A stretch of DNA of 9,723 nt from OMOG01 sp041485845 (lineage in GTDB: Bacteria > Acidobacteriota > Terriglobia > Bryobacterales > Bryobacteraceae), in contig JBGPKH010000328.1 in NCBI GenBank assembly GCA_041485845.1, positions 1-9,723 on the forward strand, written 5' to 3'. Below the pieces are notes generated by a model. That model was given only the letters and a program-made list of their open reading frames with translations, was not told the origin of the DNA and searched no databases. Every line of letters begins with the position of its first letter. The first letter of the stretch is position 1. Shown one piece after another: positions 1-5,296 of the stretch. The position numbers and the translations under genes are program-made.

Positions 1-26
1 GACGTGTTATCTATGAAGCCGCTTGA
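1..26 (+). CDS. 3' end of an MNT nucleotidyltransferase (left copy, partial)
   Basis: Only the last seven codons (RVIYEAA) and the TGA at 24-26 lie inside the window. They match the end of the complete nucleotidyltransferase at 947-1267 (RVLYEAA then TGA), and the following HEPN gene starts 14 bases before the stop in exactly the same way in both places. This identifies the fragment as the tail of the partner nucleotidyltransferase of the left MNT-HEPN pair. The rest of the gene should lie just outside the window. The piece is very short, so the call rests on the parallel with the right-hand pair. Confidence 0.75.
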
Positions 27-416
27 TCCGGACCTCGAGTCCCTGCTCTGCGCGTGGATCGAGAAGGCCGAAGCCGATCTCGACGCAGCCGGGCAATTGG
101 CGCCGAATGCAGCAGACAGCATTCGCCGCCGTGAGATCGTCGGGTTCCACTGCCAGCAGGCCGCCGAGAAGTACATCAAGACCCTTTTGACGTACTATCA
201 GGTCGAGTTCCCCAAGACTCACCACATCGGCCGGCTGCGGAAACTGGTGGACACCATCAATCACGAGGCTGCGGAATCCATGACTGGCGCAGAGTGGCTG
301 ACCCCATTCGGCGCCGAAATTCGCTATCCCGGCGACGCCGCGGAAATGCTCCCCAGCGACGAGGTCAAAGCCATCGAGACTGCCCGCTCGGTGAAGGCAG
401 TGGTTCTCCGGGTCCT
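3..416. repeat. Left unit of tandem MNT-HEPN duplication (right unit 1244-1657)
   Basis: Positions 3-416 align without gaps with 1244-1657 at a constant offset of 1241. Identity is uneven: high in the first about 180 bases, clearly lower around 200-300, and perfect over the last 95 bases (322-416 against 1563-1657). The duplication probably continues leftward beyond the window into the nucleotidyltransferase gene. Similarity stops abruptly after GGGTCCT, where the two HEPN C-termini diverge. Confidence 0.85.
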
Positions 417-447
417 GGACGCGGAATACGAACCCCCGCTCTTATAG
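13..447 (+). CDS. HEPN domain protein, left copy of tandem MNT-HEPN pair
   Basis: A 144-residue all-helical HEPN protein of the COG2250/PF05168 type. Visible landmarks are the acidic N-terminal helix (AEADLDAA), the core motif FHCQQAAEKYIKTLL (about 45-59), the KTHHI segment (68-72) and the IRYPGD element (103-108). ATG at 13 is preferred over GTG at 4 because it overlaps the upstream nucleotidyltransferase stop by 14 bases exactly as in the second pair, implying translational coupling. HEPN proteins paired with MNT partners can act as RNases silenced by nucleotide addition; that function is inferred from the family. R40-x5-H46 fits the loose Rx4-6H spacing of HEPN nucleases, but this H is also a common structural residue of the family, so catalysis is unproven. 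The C-terminus (DAEYEPPLL) differs from the second copy, and the stop codon abuts the end of the reversed thioesterase fragment. Confidence 0.85.
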   Translation: MKPLDPDLESLLCAWIEKAEADLDAAGQLAPNAADSIRRREIVGFHCQQAAEKYIKTLLTYYQVEFPKTHHIGRLRKLVDTINHEAAESMTGAEWLTPFGAEIRYPGDAAEMLPSDEVKAIETARSVKAVVLRVLDAEYEPPLL

Positions 448-723
448 CTTCTTCTGCGCCAGGCGGGTGGCGAATTTCGCGATGTTGATGATCGCGCGTT
501 CGTGAGTCCCCTCGCCGATCTTCTCTTTTTCGTCCCAGGCTTCCACGCGGAACTGGATCCGGCGGTCCATTACTCCGGTCACTTCCGCCTGAAAAGTGAC
601 CGCCATGCCCATGGGCGCGGCCGCCAGGTGCGCGATGTTGACGTGCGTGCCCACCGTGTCGTAGCCGGAGTCGAGAAGCGGCAGCACGGTATCGCGGCAG
701 GTCCTCTCCATGTAGCCGATCAT
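442..723 (-). pseudogene. FlK-like thioesterase, 5'-truncated copy
   Basis: Residues from IGYMERTC to the C-terminus match the complete hotdog-fold thioesterase at 3498-3890. The DNA aligns without gaps, 447-722 against 3503-3778, with about 20 mismatches in 276 bases by hand count (about 93 percent). The first about 37 codons are missing, including the threonine expected in the FlK-type catalytic triad, while the glutamate (in YMERT) and histidine (in IAHLAA) remain. A start at ATG 723 or TTG 747 could still give a protein of about 93-101 residues, but without the N-terminal strand and one catalytic residue it is unlikely to be an active enzyme. Most differences from the full copy are synonymous, so the two copies evolved under protein constraint before truncation. 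It sits between the two MNT-HEPN pairs on the opposite strand. Confidence 0.85.
447..722. repeat. Dispersed 276-bp duplication, partner at 3503-3778
   Basis: This segment aligns ungapped with 3503-3778 (constant offset 3056) at about 93 percent identity in the same orientation. Similarity stops sharply after GCCGATCA at 722/3778 and begins at the GCTTCTTCTG shared by 447/3503. It is the thioesterase coding sequence, so the repeat is a paralogue or allele-like copy and not a mobile element. Homologous recombination between the two direct copies would delete or duplicate the roughly 3 kb between them. Confidence 0.85.
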
Positions 724-789
724 GATCGGCTTCTGATTATGGAACAACGGTCGGATTCCTGCTTAAAATGTATAAATACTCATTTTGCG

Positions 790-891
790 AGTGTCTACGC
801 CGGCGGCCACAGTAGCGCGCGCCAGGGGCTCGATGAATTGCGGCTGTCCTCCCGAAGCGGCTCCCGCGCCGCCGGGCAATTGGACGCTGTG
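790..891 (-). pseudogene. kdsA: Internal fragment of kdsA (KDO-8-phosphate synthase)
   Basis: Read on the minus strand, this stretch encodes HSVQLPGGAGAASGGQ, then PQFIEPLARATVAAGVDT. This is the conserved late segment of 3-deoxy-D-manno-octulosonate 8-phosphate synthase (family pattern DATHSVQLPGG...SGG...LARAAVAAG.DG.F.ETHP). Only about 34 codons out of a normal about 280 survive. Both ends break off abruptly: before the histidine the expected FDAT is lost, and after GVDT the expected (L/G)FxETHP is replaced by unrelated AT-rich sequence. The enzyme makes a precursor of the KDO sugar of lipopolysaccharide; this remnant cannot do so. An intact kdsA probably exists elsewhere in the genome. 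The match is by recalled family motif, but the motif is distinctive. Confidence 0.8.
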
Positions 892-901
892 GGACGCTGT
901 G
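882..901. repeat. 10-bp perfect tandem duplication at the kdsA fragment edge
   Basis: GGACGCTGTG occurs twice back to back (882-891 and 892-901). The first unit encodes HSVQ of the kdsA remnant on the minus strand; the second lies just outside the conserved part. Its position at the point where kdsA similarity ends suggests a small duplication made when the broken end was joined. Confidence 0.75.
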
Positions 902-946
902 GTGAACGCGTGCAACCCCGCCCCATCTGGCATATCATGAAAACGA

Positions 947-1267
947 ATGAGCGTCGACGAAACATTATTGAACGAGATCGTGCGTCGCGTCCTCTCGGTT
1001 GCCCGTCCGGACAAAATCATCCTGTTCGGCTCCGCGGCAACCGGCCAGATGACGAAGGATAGCGACATCGATTTGCTGGTGGTCGAACCGGCGACGCCCA
1101 ACACCCACGAGCGAAGTGTGGAGATCCGTAGTGCGCTTGGAAATATCGGCTATCCCGTGGACGTTATCGTGATACGAACCGATCGATTCGAGCGAACGAA
1201 ACGCTTCATTGGCGGCATTGCTTATCCGGCCAACAAGTACGGGCGTGTCCTATATGAAGCCGCTTGA
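947..1267 (+). CDS. MNT-type nucleotidyltransferase (right copy)
   Basis: A 106-residue minimal nucleotidyltransferase of the DNA polymerase beta superfamily (COG1708 type). The signature is complete: ILFGSAATGQMTKDSDIDLLVV gives G28-S29 followed by the metal-binding pair D40/D42, and the third carboxylate is D72 in PVDVIVI. In characterised MNT-HEPN modules the MNT partner adds nucleotides to the HEPN protein and neutralises it, so this is probably the antitoxin or modifying subunit; I infer that from family and gene order. The stop TGA overlaps the HEPN start by 14 bases. No good Shine-Dalgarno precedes ATG 947; an out-of-frame ATG lies 10 bases upstream. The 5' flank carries the kdsA fragment, so the original promoter may have been replaced. 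Confidence 0.9.
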   Translation: MSVDETLLNEIVRRVLSVARPDKIILFGSAATGQMTKDSDIDLLVVEPATPNTHERSVEIRSALGNIGYPVDVIVIRTDRFERTKRFIGGIAYPANKYGRVLYEAA

Positions 1268-1670
1268 TCCGGACATCGAGTCCCTCCTCTGCGCGTGGAT
1301 CGAGAAGGCCGAAGCCGATCTCGACGCAGCCGAACAATTGGCGCCGAATGCAGCCAATGGCGTTCGCCGACGTGAGATCGTCGGTTTCCTCTGCCAGCAG
1401 GCCGCCGAGAAGTACATCAAGACTCTGCTGACGTATTACCAAGTCGAGTTTCCCAAGACTCACGACATAGAGCGACTGCTGGATCTGATGGCCGGCGTGA
1501 ATTCCGAGGCGGCGGAAGCGATGACTGACGCAAAGTGGTTGACCCCATTCGGCGCCAAAACACGCTATCCCGGCGACGCCGCGGAAATGCTCCCCAGCGA
1601 CGAGGTCAAAGCCATCGAGACTGCCCGCTCGGTGAAGGCAGTGGTTCTCCGGGTCCTCGAAGAGGAGTAG
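1254..1670 (+). CDS. HEPN domain protein, right copy
   Basis: A 138-residue HEPN protein, colinear and ungapped with the left copy over almost its whole length. The core motif is FLCQQAAEKYIKTLL, in which position 46 is leucine where the left copy has histidine, so the R40-x5-H spacing is lost here. The central segment (about 70-95, DIERLLDLMAGVNSEAAEAM) is the most divergent part, while the C-terminal RYPGDAAEMLPSDEVKAIE part is encoded by DNA identical to the left copy. ATG 1254 is chosen over GTG 1209 because it gives the 14-base overlap with the nucleotidyltransferase and matches the other copy's start. It ends in EEE, lacking the nine-residue tail of the left copy. It probably forms a complex with the MNT protein; if the histidine is catalytic, this copy would be an inactive or differently specific partner. 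Confidence 0.87.
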   Translation: MKPLDPDIESLLCAWIEKAEADLDAAEQLAPNAANGVRRREIVGFLCQQAAEKYIKTLLTYYQVEFPKTHDIERLLDLMAGVNSEAAEAMTDAKWLTPFGAKTRYPGDAAEMLPSDEVKAIETARSVKAVVLRVLEEE

Positions 1671-1694
1671 CCCACACTTCTCTTAAATTTATAG

Positions 1695-1723
1695 TTGACA
1701 ACCGCCGCCACCCGATTCATACT
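1695..1723 (+). promoter_or_regulatory. Likely sigma-70 promoter of the BlaI-type regulator
   Basis: A consensus -35 box TTGACA (1695-1700) is followed, after exactly 17 bases, by CATACT (1718-1723), which matches four of six -10 positions. Transcription would begin near 1730, leaving a leader of about 27 bases before the TTG start. The -35 lies inside the small dyad GTTG-A-CAAC (1694-1702), a possible autoregulatory operator. It does not match the TACA/TGTA dyad of staphylococcal BlaI/MecI, so operator assignment is speculative. Confidence 0.55.
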
Positions 1724-1742
1724 GCTCTTAATTCCTTAGTTG

Positions 1743-1748
1743 AAGGAG
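1743..1748 (+). promoter_or_regulatory. Shine-Dalgarno deciding the TTG start of the BlaI gene
   Basis: AAGGAG lies eight bases upstream of TTG 1757. It is the only strong ribosome-binding site in this stretch and places the start directly before PRKRSPNLTEAE, the usual N-terminus of this repressor family. The open frame continues upstream into the HEPN gene, so this site is what fixes the start. Confidence 0.75.
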
Positions 1749-1756
1749 CGTACTGG

Positions 1757-2140
1757 TTGCCTCGCAAACGATCCCCCAACCTCACCGAAGCCGAGCTTCG
1801 ACTGATGGACGTGATCTGGGATAAGGGCAGCGCTACCGTCGCGGATGTCGCCGAAGCCCTGCCGAAGGCCCTCGGACTCGCCTATAACACCGTTCTCACC
1901 ACCCTGCGCATCCTCGAGGAAAAGGGCTACCTGCGCCACACCAAAGCGGAAGATGCCCGCGCGTTCGTCTACACCGCGGTTGTGGGCCGCGACGAAGCCG
2001 GCCGCAACGCCGTGCGCTACCTGGTCAGCCGCTTCTTCCGGAATTCACCCGAATTGCTGGTCCTCAATCTCCTGGAGGACGAGGAGTTGGGCGCCAAAGA
2101 ACTCCAAAGGATCCGAACCCTGATCGCGGAGGAACGATAA
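1757..2140 (+). CDS. BlaI/MecI/CopY-family transcriptional repressor
   Basis: A 127-residue winged-helix repressor. The N-terminal half (about 8-75) carries the family signature: LTEAELRLMDVIWDKG, the second helix ATVADVAEAL, and the recognition helix and wing AYNTVLTTLRILEEKGYL (42-59). The C-terminal half (about 80-127) is the helical dimerisation part, ending LGAKELQRIRTLIAEER. In this family the dimer represses its own operon and is inactivated by proteolysis triggered by a membrane M56 sensor peptidase. The start is TTG with a good Shine-Dalgarno. The stop TAA overlaps the ATG of the next gene (TAATG), the usual coupling to a blaR1-like partner. Here that partner is wrecked, so the repressor may lack its local inducer-sensing protease. 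Targets beyond its own operon are unknown. Confidence 0.92.
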   Translation: MPRKRSPNLTEAELRLMDVIWDKGSATVADVAEALPKALGLAYNTVLTTLRILEEKGYLRHTKAEDARAFVYTAVVGRDEAGRNAVRYLVSRFFRNSPELLVLNLLEDEELGAKELQRIRTLIAEER

Positions 2141-2456
2141 TGAGCGGAATCTTGGAATCGTTGAACCAAGTCTCGGCCGCGGCCATCGCAGCCATACCGA
2201 GAACATCCAGGAGATCCATTCGCTCGGTTTCGGGCCGTATACCACGAAGCAGACGATTCAGTTCGCGCAACTCGGTGCGAGCCCTGCATTGTTCCGCGCG
2301 CTCAAGGACGGCGGCTTCGGCAACGCCGCGCCCAACGAGATCCTGGAGGCCGCGCAGGTCGGGCTTGGCCCCCGCGATCTCCGTGAAGCCAAACAATACG
2401 GTTCCAGCCTGACCCTCAAACAGATCGTCCGGCTGAAAATGGCGGGAGTCCTCTGA
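2140..2456 (+). pseudogene. Remnant of a BlaR1-like M56 peptidase gene (internal deletion)
   Basis: The start overlaps the repressor stop, as expected for the sensor peptidase of a BlaI pair, and the first residues MSGILESLNQVSAA look like a normal N-terminus. After about 16 codons the frame becomes arginine/serine-rich nonsense and stops at 2412. Another frame, 2199-2456, carries a sensible C-terminus: NIQEIHSLGFGPYTTKQ, ASPALFRALKDGGFGN, LGPRDLREAKQYG, LTLKQIVRLKMAGVL. This resembles the degenerate helical repeats that end many acidobacterial M56 proteins. So the first codons and the last about 85 codons are joined out of frame, and the membrane segments and the HExxH zinc peptidase, normally several hundred residues, are gone. 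The junction is around 2180-2199. The M56 identity comes from context and tail style because the catalytic core is absent. Confidence 0.7.
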
Positions 2457-2458
2457 TC

Positions 2459-2947
2459 ATGGACAAGCGCTCGGCATCGGCGGCAATAGTAATCGGCGGC
2501 GCGTTGCTCGTGGTGCTGGTCGCCACCGGCCAGGAACCGCGTCAGGAATGGCAGTTGGGGCGCAGCGATTCACCGGACATGGTGGAGTTCAAGGTGGAAC
2601 GCGGGAAGCCCGGCAGCCATTCGTCTCACAGCCGCGACGTCCCCCTCTCCCGCTTTCGCGGCCTCTCGTCCGACGCCATCGACCGCGGCGGCAAGGTCAA
2701 ATTTGAATACGTCACGGACGCCGGCACGTTGATCTGCTCCGGCGATTTCTCGTGGCGCAGGGGCTCGGGAACCTATACCATCGAACGCAATCCAAAGTTC
2801 ATAACCGAGCTCGAGCAGCTCGGCTACCGCGCCCCGGACGAAGAACAGCTCTTCACCATGATGCTCACCGACGTGAGCCTGGAGTTCGCCCGCGGCGCCC
2901 GCGACGCCGGCCTGCACCCCACCACCAGCCAGCTCATCGACCTCCGC
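2459..2947 (+). pseudogene. Repeat-tailed membrane-anchored hypothetical protein, 3'-truncated
   Basis: The first about 163 residues are plausible protein. A short basic N-terminus and a hydrophobic segment (about 7-24, signal peptide or anchor) come first, then a beta-rich domain (VEFKVERGKPG, KVKFEYVTDAGTLICSGDF, GSGTYTIERNPKF). Next is a helical ELEQLGYRAPDEEQLFTMM segment, and last DVSLEFARGARDAGL...QLIDLR, the start of the helical repeats that usually follow. In Solibacter-type genomes such proteins sit beside BlaI/M56 pairs; I infer the same ancestral operon here from the three-base spacing to the upstream remnant. From about 2948 the DNA becomes arginase sequence in another frame, so this frame reads through as alanine/arginine/proline-rich nonsense until 3340. 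The repeat tail is lost. Function unknown. Confidence 0.65.
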
Positions 2948-2951
2948 ACTC

Positions 2952-3476
2952 GACTACAATACGCCGGAGACCAACTTGAGCGGCATGCTCGGCGGCATGC
3001 CGGTGGCGCTCTCGGCCGGGCTGTGCCTCACCCAAGTGCGCCTGAAGGCCGGGCTCGACCCCGCGCTGCCCCAGCGCCACATCGTGCAGGCCGGCGTGCG
3101 CGACACCGATCCTCTGGAGCAGGACCTGCTCGACCGCTCCGAGATCCAGCAGCTTTCCGTGGCCGACATCCGCCAGCGATCGGAGAAGCTTCACCAGCAG
3201 ATGAAGCGGCTCTCGGAGATCACCGACGCCATCTACATTCACGTGGATATGGATGTGCTCGATCCGCGCGAAGTCCCGGGCCACCGTTTGAGTGTGCCGG
3301 GAGGGCCGGCCAGCGCCGAGTTGGCCGCGGCCCTGACTGAGACGTTCCGCTACCAGAAAGTGGCCGCGTTGGGAGTGGCGTCCACGCCGTTCGGAGGCCG
3401 CGATCCGTCGGGCATTTCGCGCGCGGCGGCGTACAAACTGATACTGGCCGCGGTCGAGGGCGTCGAGCTGCGGTAG
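2952..3476 (+). pseudogene. C-terminal half of an arginase/ureohydrolase-family gene
   Basis: The frame from DYNTPETNLSGMLGGMPVAL to VEGVELR is a clear arginase/agmatinase-family C-terminal half. It has the late half of the DAHGDxNTPE motif followed by SGMLGGMPVA, then IYIHVDMDVLDPREVPGH (the SxDxDxxDP metal-site motif), LSVPGGPASAELAAAL and the closing ASTPFGGRDPSGISRAAAY. About 175 codons remain of a usual about 300. The N-terminal half is missing, including the first metal-binding histidine and the DAHxD start. Similarity begins exactly at the aspartate at 2952, immediately after the truncated hypothetical gene. An internal TTG (2976) or ATG could initiate, but half of the manganese cluster would be absent. 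The family hydrolyses guanidino compounds such as arginine; this copy should be inactive. It converges on the thioesterase gene with a 21-base gap. Confidence 0.85.
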
Positions 3477-3497
3477 GGGCCTGCCGCTAGCTGGCCG

Positions 3498-3890
3498 CTA
3501 TTGCTTCTTCTGCGCCAGGCGCGTGGCGAACTTCGCGATGTTGATGACCGCGCGCTCGTGAGTGCCTTCGCCGATCTTCTCTTTTTCGTCCCAGGCTTCC
3601 ACGCGGAACTGGATCCGGCGGTCCTGCACTCCAATGACTTCCGCCTGGAACGTGACCGCCATGCCCATGGGCGCGGCCGCCAGGTGCGCGATGTTGACGT
3701 GCGTGCCCACGGTGTCGTAGCCGGCGTCAAGAAGCGGCAGGACCGCATCGCGGCAGGTCCTCTCCATGTAGCCGATCAGGTGAGGGGTGGAGAGCACCCG
3801 TGCGCCATCCATCCCCAGGAAGTCAATCGCTACCTCCGTGGTGACGAGGATCTTCTGTTCAGCGCGGGTCCCAATCGGAATGTCGTTCAT
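3498..3890 (-). CDS. FlK-like hotdog-fold acyl-CoA thioesterase, full length
   Basis: A 130-residue single-domain hotdog protein resembling the fluoroacetyl-CoA thioesterase (FlK) group. Visible family features are RVLSTPHLIGYMERTC (31-46), GTHVNIAHLAAAPMGM (62-77), RIQFRVEAWDEKEKIGEGTHER and the final FATRL. The FlK triad threonine/glutamate/histidine maps to T35, E43 and H69, with the same spacings (8 and 26) as in FlK (T42, E50, H76), so catalysis is plausible. The substrate is unknown; in bacteria without organofluorine metabolism these proteins probably act on other short acyl-CoAs. It follows the sugar isomerase by 24 bases on the same strand and is probably co-transcribed with it. No strong Shine-Dalgarno precedes ATG 3890. 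A 5'-truncated paralogue lies at 442-723. Confidence 0.88.
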   Translation of the reverse strand: MNDIPIGTRAEQKILVTTEVAIDFLGMDGARVLSTPHLIGYMERTCRDAVLPLLDAGYDTVGTHVNIAHLAAAPMGMAVTFQAEVIGVQDRRIQFRVEAWDEKEKIGEGTHERAVINIAKFATRLAQKKQ

Positions 3891-3914
3891 GGTGTACAGA
3901 CGGGCATACCGTAA

Positions 3915-4766
3915 TCAGGCAGCGGCGAGGCCGGCCAGAACGCCCCGCATGTAGCTGAACGAACGTTGCATGCCGGGCAGCGGATCTTTGCCGTTGATTT
4001 CGTACTCGAGGTTCACGCAGCCCTGGTAGTTCATCTTCTTCAACTGTTTGAAGATCGCCGGGAACGGCATCGCGCCGTCGCCGACGTCGCATTGGCTCTC
4101 CTTCACGGAGAGGTCTTTCAGGTCCTTCACGTGCATGTCCAGCAGCCGGCTGCCGGCGTCGGCGATGGTCTTCACCACGTCCACGCCGGTGCGCGCGGAG
4201 TGGCCGATATCCATACACAGGCCGCATCGCGGATCGAGATTGCGCACCACCTCCAGCACCGATTGCGGCGTGGGGTATTGCTTGTCCTCCGGACCGTGGT
4301 TGTGGATCGCGATCTTGATGTTGTATTCCTTGACCAGAGTTTCGATCTGCTTGATGTTGTCGTGCGTGGGCGCGCAGACCATGATGCCCATGCCGGCATT
4401 CTTGGCGTACTCGAAATGCGGGCGCAGGCCCTCGATGGTGTTCTCCTTCAGATCGATATTGCCGCCGCTCATGATTTTGAGGCCCGCGGCTTCGAACTCT
4501 TTGGCGCCGGCACGCACCTCTTCGGGCGCGATCTTTTGCGACAGGTGAACATCCTTGATGCTGATCCAGGGCGCTTGCAGCGCCTTGAGCATTTCGATCG
4601 CCTTCGCGCGGTCGAAGCTGCGGAGGGAATAGGTAGCGATTCCCAGCTTGATGCCCCACGGCGCGGGCTCAATGCGCGCGGAAGCCGGCGTGGCCCCGAT
4701 CGCGCTGTAACCGACAATTCCAGCGGCCGCACCGAAGAAACCGCGCCGCGTCGTTTCCATCTTCAT
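3915..4766 (-). CDS. Tat-exported sugar phosphate isomerase/epimerase (TIM barrel)
   Basis: A 283-residue member of the AP-endonuclease-2-like TIM-barrel family (PF01261; IolE/hydroxypyruvate isomerase type). The N-terminus METTRRGFFGAAAGIVG is a twin-arginine signal with the hydrophobic stretch and an A-x-A-like cleavage region (TPASA, about 26-30), implying periplasmic export of the folded, metal-bound enzyme. Candidate metal-site residues are H155/H157 in IAIHNHGPED, D186/H189 in CMDIGHSARTG, H212 in LDMHVKDL and E254 in VNLEYEI. The ATG at 4766 is chosen over the 50-residue upstream extension because it begins the Tat signal and has a purine-rich AAGGGGGG about ten bases upstream. Exported members in acidobacteria are often linked to plant-sugar catabolism; the exact substrate cannot be read from sequence. 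It is probably the first gene of an operon with the thioesterase. Confidence 0.88.
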   Translation of the reverse strand: MKMETTRRGFFGAAAGIVGYSAIGATPASARIEPAPWGIKLGIATYSLRSFDRAKAIEMLKALQAPWISIKDVHLSQKIAPEEVRAGAKEFEAAGLKIMSGGNIDLKENTIEGLRPHFEYAKNAGMGIMVCAPTHDNIKQIETLVKEYNIKIAIHNHGPEDKQYPTPQSVLEVVRNLDPRCGLCMDIGHSARTGVDVVKTIADAGSRLLDMHVKDLKDLSVKESQCDVGDGAMPFPAIFKQLKKMNYQGCVNLEYEINGKDPLPGMQRSFSYMRGVLAGLAAA

Positions 4767-4884
4767 AAGGTCCGAACCCCCCTTGTAATCCTCAATTCTA
4801 ACCTCTGACGGTAACGCATGGGGAAACCACGTACGAGAAAACTCATGGTGCAGGCTTGGCAATCGTTTTGCCGGCCGGCTCAAC

Positions 4885-5248
4885 ATGGCAACCAAGAACA
4901 TAGCGGTCTTCGGCATTTACGCCAGCCGCTTGACGGCCGAGGAAGCCGTGGATCGTCTTCGCAGCGCGGGTTTTCGCAGTACGGACGTTTCGGTACTGAA
5001 AAAAATACCAAGGCCCCGGAATTGCGATGGGGATTCCCGAGTACCAAGCGCGGCGTTTCGAAGGGCGCATCCGCGACGCCAGCATCCTGCTCTCCAAGCA
5101 CTGCGACAACAGCGACTGGGTGAGGCGCGCCAAAGATGTTCTGCGACAGACGGGCAGGCAGAATATCGGGACGGCGGGCGAGAAGGCCGAGAAGCCCATG
5201 CAGCGGCTGCGCAGCGTCGCGAGCGGCGTATCGGTTTCTGGCCCGTAA
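4885..5248 (+). pseudogene. General-stress-protein-17M-like (YflT-type) gene with missing middle
   Basis: Three pieces in three frames belong to one gene. Frame 1 (4885-about 5001) gives MATKNIAVFGIYASRL, then EEAVDRLRSAGFRSTDVSVL, the N-terminal domain of small stress proteins that sense or coat membranes. Frame 2 (about 5000-5020) gives TEKNTKAPE, a short piece normally found about 15 residues further on. Frame 3 (5027-5248) gives MGIPEYQARRFEGRIRD and LSKHCDNSDWVRRAKDVL, the normal C-terminal domain. The glycine/alanine-rich hydrophobic hairpin expected between KAPE and GMGIPEY is absent. I infer two deletions: about 12 codons near 5000, and about 55-65 codons near 5020-5026. A 73-residue product from ATG 5027 (5027-5248) is conceivable but lacks a clear ribosome-binding site. 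It is divergent from the isomerase and convergent with the exported hypothetical gene. Confidence 0.78.
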
Positions 5249-5270
5249 CCTCTTGATTCCACGTTGAGCA

Positions 5271-5289
5271 ACCGATACTCAGTATCGGT
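5271..5289. terminator. Perfect 8-bp hairpin between convergent genes
   Basis: ACCGATAC, loop TCA, GTATCGGT: a perfect inverted repeat placed between the plus-strand gene ending at 5248 and the minus-strand gene ending at 5297. It can fold on either transcript and is probably a bidirectional terminator. There is no run of T on either side, so termination would be weak or factor-assisted. Confidence 0.6.
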
Positions 5290-5296
5290 CTTGGCA

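Noticed and set aside
502..1062. A 186-residue plus-strand gene
   Set aside because: It lies antisense to the thioesterase and kdsA fragments and overlaps the nucleotidyltransferase; the composition is that of a shadow frame.
2140..2412. A 90-residue protein after BlaI
   Set aside because: After about 16 residues it becomes an arginine/serine-rich out-of-frame translation; another frame carries the coherent sequence.
2459..3340. Single 293-residue protein
   Set aside because: Only the first about 163 residues look like real protein; the rest is alanine/arginine/proline-rich and is arginase sequence read in the wrong frame.
3859..4659. A 266-residue minus-strand frame inside the isomerase gene
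   Set aside because: It overlaps the isomerase in another frame and has glutamine/arginine/histidine-rich low-quality content; the isomerase frame carries all conserved motifs.
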